In this document: positions 12,944 through 37,259 of the stretch, in pieces
Numbering within the stretch: the stretch's first letter is position 1
Layout of the letters: each line of letters starts with the position of its first letter
Assembly (NCBI RefSeq): GCF_020921035.1
Contig: NC_063157.1
Span: 1,736,001 to 1,800,000 of the forward strand
DNA: 64,000 bases
Direction: 5' to 3'
DNA from: Rhodamnia argentea
Lineage: Eukaryota; Streptophyta; Magnoliopsida; Myrtales; Myrtaceae
Position numbers and translations under genes: made by a program
Notes under the pieces: generated by a model
Databases searched by the model: none
What the model was told of the DNA's origin: nothing
The model's input: the letters and a program-made list of their open reading frames with translations, nothing else

Positions 12944-14097
12944 CGTTTCGGTTGGTGAATGTCTCACTCCAAAATTTTCTTTTTGTCCACTTTTCTGGAT
13001 CAATCTTAAAGATTTTCTTTTTCTGGGGAGGTTCCTTTCAATGAACATTGCAGGCCGAATTTAAGTCGGGACACGCCCCAAATTGCTGAGTGAAAACAAC
13101 TGCACGGCCTTGGTAGACAGACGACCCCGAAGTGGTGTGTGCTGGTGGGAGTCTTCGGAAGAGACAAACTAGGCGTCAATCGTGTGTTGAGACAAGGACG
13201 GAAGGAGGAGAGAGCTATCCTTTTCTCCTGTTTTCTTTTAATCATCGCAGATTGATATAGCAGTAGGAATCCTGTGACAAGGGTAGTGCGACCCCTTGCG
13301 AAATTCACTCCTCGCGTTCCGTCGTTCTCGAATAAACAATGTTCCGAGGCGCCGTGTTTCAAATTACCAATTCTTAAGATAGCGAGACGCAAAATTTCTA
13401 GAGGACACCGAAAGTGTAGTGACAAGTGACGATTTTCGGAGAATATTTCGTTAGCACTCAAACTTTTTCAATCTGGCCCGGGGCGCGAACCCCAAGGAGA
13501 ACCCGGAAAAACAAATAAAGAACTAAGCAACCTCAATTGGATACATAAGACTAACCATAACCAAACTGATGCGTATGACTTTAGGTTAGAAAAATTGAAG
13601 AGATGGATGACTAAAACCCCATTGGTTTTTTTTTTACATTTTCCTCCTCCGCCGGGCCAAGTGTGGGGGCAGGGTGAAGGAGATAGCCCACCTGAAAAAC
13701 GTTCAGACAGAGGACGGAGCTTTGACTAAAGCCCTGACATTTTGGCGGGGTGATTTGCAAATAAAAAATTCTGGGGAAGGAGGCAATGCGATGCCTCAGT
13801 CCCCATGCACTTGTTTCATCAGTAGCACGTTGCAAGTGCATGGTCATGTGAACTGATTTGGCTTGCCTATAAACTCCAGTGACTAATGGTGAGTTATATC
13901 ATGTTGTGTCGAATCCGTGCCGCATTTTCATCCTAACATGTACATAAATTGTGCTACTCTCATTTGGGGGCAAAACCCGATTTCGAAAGAGGAAAAAACA
14001 CTACAAAAAGAAAGACGCAGAAGGTGCCGATAGTAGGGTTCTTGCAGGGCTTTGAATTCGGTCACAGCGGGATTAGTAAAACGGGTATGAATTTTGA

Positions 14098-19128
<5,031 letters not shown>

Positions 19129-19628
19129 CTGAGACAAATCAAACGCAAAAAGGGAAGCCTAATCGGCAAAGAAGTGTCCGAATCAACGAAAATAAAGGTA
19201 AAAAGTTCTCCACTTTCTCCCCCAAGAATACACTGACAAATTCCTGCAAAACCAAAACCTAGAATCGAAGAATCAATCGGCGATCACAAAAATGCCAAAG
19301 CCGAATCCCGATTGGAACAGAGAGGAAAACAGTGAGTAAATAATTTTTACTTTTGCATCCCATCAAGAAGGGAAAGAAAAAAAAAGGAAAACAGGAGCGA
19401 ATCAAGAAATCAATACCCTAGAGATTAAAAACCGCGAATCGCCACGCACCAAAGGAGGGAAAGCACCAAAAAGGAAAGAAAAGAGGAAGCGAATCTACTG
19501 ATTCAAGAGGAGAATGCTAAGTGAAGAGCATACGAAGTCTGAAATCACAAGTAGAAAAAGTCCTAAAACTGAACTTCAGAATACAAATACGACCAAACAA
19601 AGGATATTGATCAAGTACCTCAAACCTA

Positions 19629-22600
19629 TGATTCCTGGTACTTCCTGGAATCCACAGTTCATTTTTCGGCACAAGCACACAAAATCAATCACATCATGAA
19701 GTTATTGCTATCTTAGATAATTCTAAATCATGCCTTCTCACCTTCACATTTGCATTTTCTGAACCTTGAGCAGCTTTTTGCCTTGGCATCATGTGAAGAT
19801 AATGGGACAAAACTTCAAAAAACTTGGGATATATACTTAGCCCACCCCTTCTGGTTTTTCCTGAAAGACCAAAGAAAAGAAAAACATTAACAAGGTTAAA
19901 GAGCCATCCAAGTAGATATAAAGTTCTGGTTAAGAATAATTACAGCACATATACTTATATATGTCATATACATATACATAGGGCTGTTAAGATTAATGAT
20001 GGGTGATTAATCACAAATACATAATTTGATGTAGTCTGATATACAAAAGTGATTATATGCGGCTGATCTCCAAGGAGAGGGGGGGGAGTCTCTTCGATCC
20101 CCTTATTATTATACTTATCCTTTCATTGGGCTTGTCTAGCTTGACTTGCATTTTTTGTTCTTATTTAATCTAAATCTTGCAGCTTACACACCTTCAATTT
20201 ATTTAAATTTCAAAACTCGTAAAGCTTTCACAACACTCAAATGCTGACATGTATATTTACATAAAATATTCTCATAATCTTCTGAAATGCAAGTAATATT
20301 TAGGCTTTGGCACGAAGTGAAAATGTACTTTCTGCTTTTACACACAAGCTGTGTTCACTAAAGTCTGCATTAAAGGGAAAAATTGAGCCAACCGGCCTAA
20401 GAAATTATGCCCTTTGAAGTTCTTGTGAACACCATTTATCTTATTGCATGGGTGTTTGCATCCATAAAAGAAGAAAAAGGTCAATTTTTTTCACCATTCG
20501 CCCTTGTTTTTCCCCTCCAGCTAGCATTCACAAGAAGATGACAAAAACATAAGAGGAAACATCCATTGCCAAAACAACAAAAAAGGAAACATCCATTGCC
20601 AGAAGAAGCGAAAGTATGCCATAACATACGATGTTTTACACCCCTTTTTCTCTCCCAGGACTAGTCAATGGGTTAAACTTCCGTGGAAGGCACCGGTACC
20701 ATTCTCTGATTGGATATTGAATTATCAATTGAAGATCTATCAGCAAAAGCATTTTAATAGTTCTCTCGACCAGCTAGACGTTTTCTTCCCGTCAAAGGAC
20801 ATGATGAAGTTATGGCTATGGACAAAGAGGAGAAGATCCTACTCTTAGCAAGATCAACAGTAGCATCTCAAGCATCAAAAGTAAATAAAGAACCAATGAA
20901 AGAAATACAGCAATTAAGTTGCAAGAACTAAACCTGGAAAACCAGTGATGCCAACAAAATCACCAAGCTTTACACTGGAATGGAATATTGAAAACTCAGC
21001 ATTGTCCATACCCAATATACTGCAGTTTGACATAGAGAAGATCCAATTATGGGATCTTAAAGCAACAGAATGAAAGCGAGTATCGCAAAACATATATTAT
21101 TTCGAAGAAAGGGCTGATATAGTCAACAAAAGGTTCACTCTTCTTATTCCCTTCTGTATCTTACAGGTTTTCTGATTGTACTTATGAGAGAGGAAGCAGA
21201 TGTTCTCACACATATGGACGCAAGACATTACCTGTTTAAGCATGTATATGTGCAATTGTGCTTGACTATTTCGACAAGGAAGTCCTGTAGAATAAAGGCT
21301 TGCATGTAGAGGCCCAATCGAATTAGAGGAAGGGAAAGTAAAAATTGTTGGAGGAAGATATGCTAAGAAGACCGTCAAGCACCGATCTGTTGACAATCTC
21401 TCAAACTGCGATCCAAATATTAGGATGTAACCTTATGCCAGAACTGTCACTAAGCTTTTGAAATATTACAAACAAAAGGGCACGGAAAAAATTTAAGAAG
21501 CAAATGATCTAGAAGCTGTTGTATTTCGGTTTCCAACAAATATTTGCCTAAAAGTTTTGGATGATTGATGAACAAAAACACGGGAGTGTTTGAAAGAGTT
21601 ATCTGAGGTAATTAAAGCCACTAGTATATGAAATATGTCAAGAATAGTGATAATTTCTACTGTATGCGAAAATCTAACTAAATAGACACGTAAAATGGTA
21701 AAATTGAAAGTAGGAAAAAGAATATGGAAGAACAAAAATTACAAAAAACTAATTTTCCAAGCAATAAGAAAAGGAAATGAAAGTCACCTAGCATCAGCCA
21801 TGACTTGCACTTTTGCTCCATCCCCATGCAAATCATAAGAAAACAGCTTCAAAGCTGAAGATCGATTGCTCATGATTCGACCTTCAACAACAGAAACAAT
21901 GCTGAGATAAAGAGCAGAAGACAAGCCAAAATAACATATTTATCCCATGCAAAAAAAGCATAGTCATAAGTACCACGTAAAGATATGGCAACATCCTCGC
22001 GACGCTCTCCATTGTTTAAGTCTCCATACTGGCCAATATATTCACTGATAGACATCGAAACTTGAAACTCGTGAGGATAAGGGTTTTTCCCATCTGTCTT
22101 CTGCGCATCGAGATACTTCGGCGTGTTTGGAAGGTATTGCTGCCAGTAGGCAAAAGTAAACAAGCTCTATGGATGTGTGAAGCTCAGCAGTAATATGCAA
22201 TACAGCAGGGAAGTAAATGATAAATACTGTTGGATCCATGTCCTCATCATCAGCTGCCCATATTTCTGAGACTGGGAACTTGCCTTGCCGGCAGACTTCA
22301 CATTTGTACAAGTTAAATTAGCATCAGGATTCAAGTCATTGAAATAAATTATAATACTGACATTAACAAAAGTCAGACCAGGATTGATCCACTCAAGATC
22401 TAAAATGGCCATCTCCTTAAGATTTAAGCATCTTTTCCCTTCAAGTTTATTGAAAATAAGTGCCCTTGGGCATCATTTACATTTATAGGCTTCATTTATG
22501 CAGGTTTAAGAACGAAACTTTCTATACAGACCCAGGAGAGTCTCTAAGTCCTGGAAAAGAGGAAAAAACAGAGTCTTTGTCTAAAGAAATGCGTTCTTGA

Positions 22601-23526
22601 GAAAGGACAGATGTATAGGACCTTTTATCATAACAAATTCCCAACATATCATAAGATTCGCGTTCTTGAAAATCCGCACATTTCCAAATCTAGAAAACAG
22701 ACATTCCGGTTGACCCAGCCTAATTCTAATTGTTTACAACAGAGTTCACCGAAAACAGAAGACCGTTTACACTGAACTTGTGTGGGCAGTCCATCTGATT
22801 TGCTCTAAGAGATATGCTGATAAGTTATCCGCATCCGATGATGCGGAGACAAAGCCAAATACAGTTTGAGCTGCCGAATGATGATGCAAAATGTTTTTAC
22901 CAGAAAATCATCATAATTAACTATATCTGCACATCCCTCAACAAACCAAATGCCAAAAACTAAATTAAAAGAAAAGGGACAGATTTTTTTTACTCCAGTT
23001 AAAGCCAGTAGGGACTGCGACTCATAAAACGCCTCTACATCATGAAATACAAAGTGAAAAAACTCTCCTCCTAAGGTTAAGATAGAACCAATTTCCAGAA
23101 CAACTAACAGAAAATTGATGAGCAAAGGAAACAGCTTTGTACCAGCTTAGCCTTGTCCTCCTGCTTGCGCTGCCTCTTCTCCTCCTCCTGCTTCTTCTTC
23201 AACTCTTTCTTGCGTGCACTACGGTCAATTTCAAGAGGAGCTCGACACATCAAAATACATAAAACAGAAAGGAAAAGATAGAAGAAAACAAGAACCAAAT
23301 TGAAGCCGGCAAGCGAGTTCCATCTCAAAGCACCGAACTTTGATTGATTGCCAAACAAATACACACAGGTCCTCAAATGAAGCAGCACGAGAACGGTGAA
23401 GAACGTATCCGATGAAGCACGCCGGACCACAGGAACTTACCTCTTGCTCTGAGTTTCTCCAGACGAAGCGTCCCCGGTCCAGTCCGAGACAGCTTTCGCT
23501 GCTTCATCGTCAGGGACTCCCACCAT
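19629..23526 (-). pseudogene. Truncated cytosolic lysyl-tRNA synthetase (N-terminal half)
   Basis: Exons at 23441-23526, 23143-23218, 22228-22295, 21974-22139, 21788-21881, 20934-21019 and 19742-19860 encode a Lys-rich N-terminal extension (ARKKELKKKQEEEKRQRK), then MDPT-QYLPNTPKYLDAQK and KNPYPHEFQVSMSISEY, then the OB-fold anticodon-binding domain (GRIMSNRSSALKLFSYDLHG, KLGDFVGITGFPGKTRRGGL, LHMMPRQKA). These match plant LysRS throughout. An eighth exon is recognisable only as ELWIPGSTRN (19631-19660), after which homology ends, so the whole class II aminoacylation domain with motifs 1-3 is missing. The third exon is 68 bp where the phase needs 69, a one-base frameshift between SSQSQK and AADDEDMDP. 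The truncation abuts the upstream edge of the duplicated poly(A) polymerase block. No aminoacylation activity is possible from this copy. Confidence 0.88.
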
Positions 23527-24306
23527 CGCTGGGGAAAGACGACGGAGTCGCAATGGCTTCCGGAGAGACCGAATGCAAGGATTGAGGGTCGGAAGCAAGA
23601 CGGTATGACGCAGAAGCCGCCGGTTCTAGAGTCGTTGAACTGGGGCTCTGCAGAGGTGGGAAGCTGTTCCACAGTTCCAGGAACCGTCCTCATTTTTTCA
23701 AACTTACCCTGAACTCTAAGAGTGTCAGTCACAAATATTTAAAAATAAAAGCTTACACCTGTGCTTTCAAATTACACATCCATCGTCGTCAGACGCTATG
23801 AAATACCGAAAAAGCACGTGAAGATAGATTACGTAAATGAAACACGTAAATCGAAACAAATCTTTCAAATTTATCTTGAAACTTGAAATTAGTTATCATC
23901 AGTCAAATTTTAAGTTCCAAATTTCAGGTTCTGTGCATCCGCACATCCGAAACAAATGAGCACAGCTTGTGTGTAAAGCGTTAATTCAATTAGTATTTCC
24001 GAAAAGATTATAAATATAATTCATCGTGCACGTGACTATTCTCAAAGTTTCACCATTTTTTAGAAAGACGATGAAGGCCATGGCGACCAGCATACTCAGA
24101 TTCTAAATATTCTATTTTTTTTCATCTTTTATTTGGGATTGTGGAAGAGACTGATTATAAAGTCAAGGACTATAATCAAAGGTTATCACTCAAAACAATG
24201 ATGTTTTTTTTTTTAACCTTATATTTCGCAGCACCATCTATGTTGCAGTTGCGTATTAAGATTGTGTTCTGTCGGTCAGCTTCTTGATCCTAGTTTTGGC
24301 TAAAAC

Positions 24307-24602
<296 letters not shown>

Positions 24603-24605
24603 TAA

Positions 24606-25941
24606 TACTATCTAGGTGGCAACTTTACTCCTATTCATGTTTAATACTGCACTGTGGATCTTTTCAAGATGCTTCTGATCTTTGGTTGGCTAAAGATATA
24701 ATAGGATTTCTTAACCATAACGGCCCTCTCTGCATAACTCAACAGCTGATCTTTCTTTCAAAAGACATCTTTCTCATCACTTTTTTTTTTCTGGGGTTAT
24801 TCGCTGTTGGAAGTGGCTAGCCGCTTACTTGATTCTGATATTGCCTTGAGTTTGCAGAGAGCCATTCAACATAACCATTCAGCCAGTTGAGAGCAGGTTA
24901 CCTCGATACTTCAGCATCTTTTCCACATTTGCTGCTTCTTTATAGCTTGCTGTTGTCTCGAGCTTCTTCTTCTTCTTCTTTTTTTCCTTTCTCCTTTTTG
25001 CGGGGTGATAGATGGTGGCTCCGAATGGAACTGAATAGAATCTTTCATCGTCGGGTGGCTTATCCTTTGAAAATGGATTTCGAGTTTTTTGGAGGGAACC
25101 ATCCAGGAACAGCAGCTTGCTAAACAAAATGTTATAGAACTTAAAATCATGATATTTGGTAGATTGTTGTCAAGTGATCATTGCTCTCTCTGATAGAATA
25201 GAATTCCTTCGTTTCATGGATTACCTAGACCCATGTTTGGCTCAATGGAGCTTTTACTTCTTTTTGAGTTGACATTCTTGGTTGCCTTAATTGATATACA
25301 TCGAATGGTGCCTGCTGGACTTGCTGCAAAGGGAGAAACTACAAGGGCGGGCGGTAATAGGAAGAAGTGATGGATTTTGTGGAGTCTTGATAGAAAAAAG
25401 AAAAGCAATACGAAGCGCAGAGCTTTTACATGGCATACTTGTGATTTACTTCTCAACTATATGTGCTCCTAGACTTATGGTATATATTAGGGCAATATCT
25501 TCTGTATTTGTAACTCTGAAAAACTGATATCGGAGAGATTGCCCGATGCGGCACAATGATTTTTTTCCTTTTTGATTTAAAAGGGTTTTTCCACTTAAAA
25601 AATTCGCTTGTCTTCTTCTTCTTCTTCTTCTTCTTAAAGATTTGCGTTCCTAACAAGAAGGTCTGTGGGATGATATAATAGCAAATTACTGTGCATTAGC
25701 TTCTGAAAATGCTTCATAGATGTCTCTCGGGAGTTGCATGTTTCGTTATGATTTTATTGCTGGGCACTGAGCTCTCGTTTATGGGGGGACATTAGGACAT
25801 GATTGAGCATTTACAATTCTTATGTTCTTCTGAAAAGTCCTCGTTACCTTACTTTTGATTCCTCTGCTTTTATCTAGTTTCTTGTGAATTAGTTCTTTTT
25901 GTCCCGGACAAGTGACAAGGAAAAAACCGAAAGTTGGCTCC
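24606..25941. other. Intergenic between HEMC relic and duplicated block B
   Basis: No gene recognised. It contains CTT-rich stretches (about 24965-24995 and 25605-25635) and AT-rich unique sequence. Weak porphobilinogen deaminase similarity near 25010-25040 may mean the relic once extended further. Confidence 0.4.
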
Positions 25942-27289
25942 CGTTTCGGTTGGTGAATATCTTCCTCCAAAAAAAAAAGAAAGAAAGAAAGGAATTTCTG
26001 GATCAATCTTAAAGATTTTCTTGTTCTGGGGAGGTTACTTTCAATGAACATTGCAGACCGAATTTAAATTGGGACACGCCCCAAATTGCTGTGTGAAAAC
26101 AACTGCACAGCTTTTTTAAAGACAGACGACTCGAAGTACTTTGTGTTGATGGGAGTCTTCGGATGAGACAAACTAGGCGTCAATCGTGTGTTAGGACAAG
26201 GATGGAAGGAAAGAGCTATCCTTTTCTCCTGTTTTCTTTTAAGCATTGTAGCAGTAACAGTAGGAATCTTTGTGACAAGGGTAGCGCCAAATCCTTACGA
26301 AATTCTCTCCTACCATTCCATCGTAGTTCTTGAATAAACATTCCTCCGACTCGCGAGTTTCCAATTACCGATTCTTAAGATAGCGGGACGCAAAATTTCT
26401 TGAGAACATAGAAAGCACAGTGAAAAGTAACACTTAACTTTTTCAATTTGGCCCAGGGGCGAACCCCAAGGGGAACCCGGAAAAACTAATAAACAAGTAA
26501 GCAACCTCAATTGGATACATAAGACTAACCATAACCAAACTGAGTCTATGGCTTTAGGTTAGAAAAATTGAAGAGATGGATGACTAAAACCCCATTGTTC
26601 TTTTACACTTTCCTCCTCCACCAGGGCAAGTTTTTTTTTTTTTTTTTTGGTGCGGGTGTTGGGGGGGGCTGCTATGGAGATAGCCCACCTCAAAAACGTT
26701 CACACAGGATATTTTGGCTGTGTGTTGGGGGGTGTGGGGGTGGGGGTGGGGTGTTTGACTAAAGCCCTGAAATTTGGGGGGGTGATTTGCAAATGAAAAA
26801 TTCTGGGGAAGGAGGCGCAATGTGATGCCTTAGTCAAAGTGAAGATAGATCCTTTATCGATGGGAACTATAAAAAAGGGGGGGTACAAAATTCATAATTA
26901 ACCCCAATCATCATGCACTTGTTTCAGAACACGTTGCAAGTGCATGGTCATGTGAACTGATTTGGTTGCCTATGGACCATAAAGAGTAATGGTGAGAGAA
27001 GAAAGTTATATCGTGTCCTGTTGGGCAAAACCCAATCTCGAAAGAGGAAAAATACCACAAGAGAATGTGGAGATCCTTCCCTTCATCCCAAAAGTAAAGG
27101 ATTCCGGACTCTTCTGGTTACTATAACCTTTTTCCTCAAAGCAAACATGTCGAAACTTCCGAACCTTCCCGCTGCCAAATTCAATCGCTTGACACAGCTT
27201 CCCAAATAACCTTCCACATTCTCCTCTCTGAGTTCTCAAGTAAAATGGAGCAACAAATTGAGAATAACTTCAGAGACAACTTGCGCTTG

Positions 27290-27360
27290 AGTCGAAAGAA
27301 ACTTCAGACACAACAGTTTAAAGGTCGAAAGAAACTTCAGACACAACAGTTTAAAGGGTC
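27290..27360. repeat. Tandem 35-bp direct repeat
   Basis: The phrase gtcgaaagaaacttcagaca followed by caacagtttaaag occurs twice back to back, downstream of the intact poly(A) polymerase gene. The second copy is essentially identical, indicating a recent duplication. Confidence 0.9.
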
Positions 27361-28093
27361 AATAGGTTAATTCTTGCCATGTAACGGAGCAGCATTTCCT
27401 TAACTACATCGGCTCAAGGCAAAATAAAACTGTCACAATCCTGAAAGCACAAGTCAAGCTGCATGCCGGACAATCAATAAACTTTTAATGGTCTAAGGGC
27501 ACCCAGTCAAAATCAGAGAGAGAGAGAGAGAGAGAGGCTAAATATCCTTTCTATTACAGGTCAGTAGTGTACAATGACTAAACAACAGAGTAGAACATCG
27601 AAACCTGCATACTTCACACGCTAACCTACTGAAGCATCTCGTTGTACATATGGCGAGATCGTCAATCCTCATAAACAAAACCACTCTCTAATAGAAAGAA
27701 AAACCCACCGAACAAATCCAGCATATTTCACGACATTTTCCCATACTCGACAGAATGCTGGAATAATCAGTGCAGGCATCAACCGCTTCAGTCTAAAATT
27801 AAAACTGTACAGATCAAACCGCCAAGCTTTGCTCTGAAAGCTGCGGTTCACACTTCAAACCATGTTTGAAGACTAATTCGCTTCCTTTTTCTTTTTTTCT
27901 TTTTTTGGTTGAAGTTTTGCTTCATAGTACGCAGGTACCAATGCGCCTGAAAAAGAAACAAATGAAAGCCAGCAATTAATAGGTACTTACCAGAAACTGC
28001 TGGCTTTCTGTCTCCTTTGACCTTTCTGACTCTGAAGGCCTCATAGCCAAGATTTTATCAGTTAATTCACATCTTCAATCTCTTTGAAGCTGC

Positions 28094-33605
<5,512 letters not shown>

Positions 33606-35097
33606 CTTGAGACAAATCAAACGCAAAAAGGCGAATCCCAATCGGCGAAAAGAGACGTCAAAAAAAGATCTCCACTTTCTCCCCCCGCAAAGAATTCACC
33701 GACCAATTCCCACAAAACCCAATCCCGGAATCGAAGAATCAATCGGCGATCACAAGAGCGCCGGACCCGAGGCCCGATCGGAACAGAGAGGAAACGAGCG
33801 AGTAAAGACTCCGACTTTTCGGTCCCATCGAGAAGGGCCAACCCAAACAAAAAGAGAAAAAATTAAAAAAAATTAAAAACAGGAGCGGATCAAGGAAATC
33901 GAAACCCTAGAGAACGGAAAACCGCGAATCGGCGCGCACCAGAGGAGGGAAAACACCAAAAAGGAAAGAAGAAGCGAAGCGAAGCGAATCTCCCAATAAC
34001 AGAGGAGGATGCCAAGTAGAAGAAGCATACCAAGTCCTAAATCATCTTGACGAAGGAGATAGAGAGAGAAACAAGAGATAGAGAGAGAGTTGATTTTTCT
34101 GAGTTGAGGAGACAGGATATTTTGTTTTTTTTTTTTGTTTTATTACGGGAAACGCTGCGTCGGTGATCTTCCTTTTTCCTTTCCTTTCTTAATTCGTTTT
34201 ATTAAATACTTCCTTTTTTTTAATGTGGATTAAGTTCGCCCTCTTTGGCTAATTTAAATTGTACGATCCACGTATTTTTATTTTTCTTTATTAGCCCAAA
34301 ACGCTTATAAATTTTTAAAACTTGCTTGGTTTTTAAAGTTTAAACAATATGATCCCTTAAATTTGACAAGAAACTGAACATGAGACGTCTTTCGCTTTTT
34401 TATTTAATCCGAAACGAAAGGGGCCGGAATTTCATTCGACGAGATCAGGCTTATCTGAGACCCGTTCTTGATTGATTTGCTTCCATCCTTTTCTAGATGT
34501 TGGAAACATGCAACTTGATTGTTATTGAACAAAAGGTATTCAAATCTTGTTGGGAAAAAAAGAAAATTCATGAATGCAAATATATATATATAATCTTTTT
34601 ATAACATCTTAATGGTCGAAAAAATTTAAACAAAAAAATAGTGGAAATTTTCTTTTAACTCTACGATTTTGGTGGAAAGCCAAGAAATTTGAAGGTTTTT
34701 TTTTCTCCTGTTTTGTTTTCTTTTTGCCCCAATGCTTTTAATTATTTTTTTTCTAGTATGCATCGATGGCCTTATTAAATAACCAAACAAGAAAAAAAAT
34801 CGTAATTCTTAATATATCGATCGAGTTATCAACGTTATGATCTCGAAAAAATGGATTTGGCTGACGTAACATTGGATTGCTTTGATAACTTGCGTTCACA
34901 ACATTCAACACCCTATAAATTTTGCAGATCTCGCACTTTGATATTTATTTAATCAATGAAATGCTCGAAACATCCCGAAAATTTATATATCGGCATGTAC
35001 AATCAGGGGAGACATGATCATACAGTTTGCTGGCAACAGACACAACAGCATCAACTGTTTTTTTTTTCTTTTCTTTTTGTATAGTTTATTTGAAGGA

Positions 35098-35141
<44 letters not shown>
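35098..35141. repeat. (AAT)n microsatellite
   Basis: About 14 uninterrupted AAT units. Confidence 0.95.
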
Positions 35142-35143
<2 letters not shown>

Positions 35144-35349
35144 TAATGAGTGGGAGGAGGTGGGGAGCATCACCCGGTGACGTCGCCTTCACGCGGAAGG
35201 TTTGCCAATGCCTTTGACTCCAAATGGGCTGTCCCAAGCTCCGTTCACCGGCCCCAACCCCCCCCAAAAAAATCAACACGTTGTCAATTATTTCCTTTCC
35301 CTTTTTTTTTCCTGATGTCGCACATAGTTTGACGGATATACATGAAAAT

Positions 35350-35690
35350 AGAAGGAAAAATGACGTAAATAATCCTCAACTTTCGTCCGTCATACAATAT
35401 CGTTCCCGAACTTTTAATTTGCTTAATATGATTTACAGTAGACAATCTCATCTCCGAATTTTATTCGAACTCGGTCTTTGAAATTTTTAGCTTAGTGTCC
35501 AATGACGTCCTTATATTTTCACACATTTTTTTTATAAAGAGCATATTGAATAAATTGAAAATTTGGGGATGACATAGCATATTGAGCTAAGTTCGGGAGC
35601 ACATCGCACAGAGTAAAAGTTCATGGACGACAGTGCATATTAAACCAATATCCGTGGATCATCTGTGTTGTTATCCCCAAAACGGAAGCC
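35350..35690. repeat. Fold-back/MITE-like element
   Basis: The left phrase caactttcgtccgtcatac and the right phrase aagttcatggacgacagtg are approximate inverse complements, as are cccgaacttttaa and aagttcggga further in. No coding capacity. Ends uncertain. Confidence 0.5.
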
Positions 35691-35910
35691 GTTTAGACAC
35701 TCATTTTGGACGTGAGATTTTTCTTTCCCTTAGCTTTTGAACTTTTAGTTTAACAGGTTATCTAAAACTGTATTTTGATGATCGATGATTAAATAAAGCC
35801 TTAAAAAAAGGTTTCTCTTTTTCAAATCCTCGGCGATGTGCCGATTCTCCGTCCTACGTGGCAGCAAAATTATGGAAGCACACGAAAAATATTTTTGAGG
35901 CATTCCTAGA

Positions 35911-35942
<32 letters not shown>

Positions 35943-36814
35943 ATTTATATAGTGTAAGTGTAATGTTTTGATCCCGCATTTAGCAAGGGAGACAAATGCA
36001 CTTTAATTTATGATAAATTCGAACAAGATTCCGATAGACGAGAAACGGAAGAAGCCACTTCATTGTCTCTTTGGATTTAAATTTTGGAGATTTCTTTTTC
36101 TTTTCCTTAATAAATGACTACTCCCTTTTTTCGTATTTTCGAATGGGCCCGTACAATTAACTCCGAGGAGGATCATCCGTGTTAATGGGCTTGGCGGCTC
36201 GTGGGCCCAAATAGGACATCCGGCCCATGATTTGGATGCAACTAGATACGTTTTGCTATGCTCGATAGGGTTGGCTCCTATCCGGATCGACAACCGTGTC
36301 AAGCAGTTCGTGAAAAAGCTTAACCAAATCAAACCATTTTGTATATTGAAATGGAAGCCAAACCAAACAATAAAAGGTGATTCGGTTTGGTTCGGAACCC
36401 GCATCAATCTTTCATTTTTCCTATACGTAGCAATACGTGTGGAGACTTCCTAACTTCTAGTTTCTCGGAGGGACAGCGGTAACGAACTCGTCAATCTCGA
36501 ATCTTCGTGTTGTAGGCAGCACGAGGAGTAGTTGAGGCTCCAATTCAACATTTCATAACGAGCATGAGATGATAATACGCAGAGGAGGATCACTGGTGTT
36601 GGTCATTTCTTCCTGACTTCTTTTTAATTTTTCGAAACAACAACCTATGATAAGTGTCCAACTTCTAAAAAACACACAGCCTAGAAAAGTAAGAGGAGCA
36701 TGACAATTTGTTAGAAAAAGAATTGATGAGCTAAGAAAAAGTTAAATGGATCAACTTTTAACTGCATAAAAGACATGAGATATAATATTAGTTCCGCGTT
36801 AAAGAATTGATGTG

Positions 36815-36930
36815 GTGCGAAATAGTTAATATACCATAGCCGACGTATAACTCATTAAACTTCTGAGTGACGGTAGGTCCGATTGGATATGTTGACAGGC
36901 TCGGACTTTGGCTCCCTCTAAACGAACTTC
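36815..36930. repeat. Interspersed repeat copy (pair with about 61845-61970)
   Basis: It shares the phrases ttgatgtggtg, ataactcatta, gatatgttgacaggctcgga and ggctccct with the copy near 61.85 kb. The phrase resembles the ends of small plant LTR-type elements, but no paired terminal repeats are visible here. It is probably a diverged fragment. Confidence 0.5.
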
Positions 36931-37259
36931 CCAAGTGATGGTATTGGATTTTTGATACGTGCCTTCAATAAGTAATATCGGATCCAATGGTAGATTGGTG
37001 TACTTATTGGGGGAGATAGTGAAGCTCAAGCTTTCAAATAAAAGCTGGTTCAGCTAGATTGACTTGCGCTCTCTCGACGATCTCCTCAATGAATGTATCA
37101 AATCCATGCTACGTGCTCACATTATCACAAAGTTGTCCAATTGCTCTTCAAAATCGAACCAAATCGTTGAAATTGTCTAGTTCAATTAGGTTTTGCGATC
37201 TGAACCTTTTTTTGCTCATCCTTGAGCAAAACATCCAAGTATTGCTAAATTTTCATAGG

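Noticed and set aside
13006-13461. 151-codon minus-strand ORF in duplicated flank
   Set aside because: The counterpart in unit B (26064-26510) is broken into different frames, so the frame is not conserved between copies.
25010-25130. Further porphobilinogen deaminase exon (MVAPNGTE-like)
   Set aside because: Similarity covers only about eight residues and does not continue; not enough to extend the relic.
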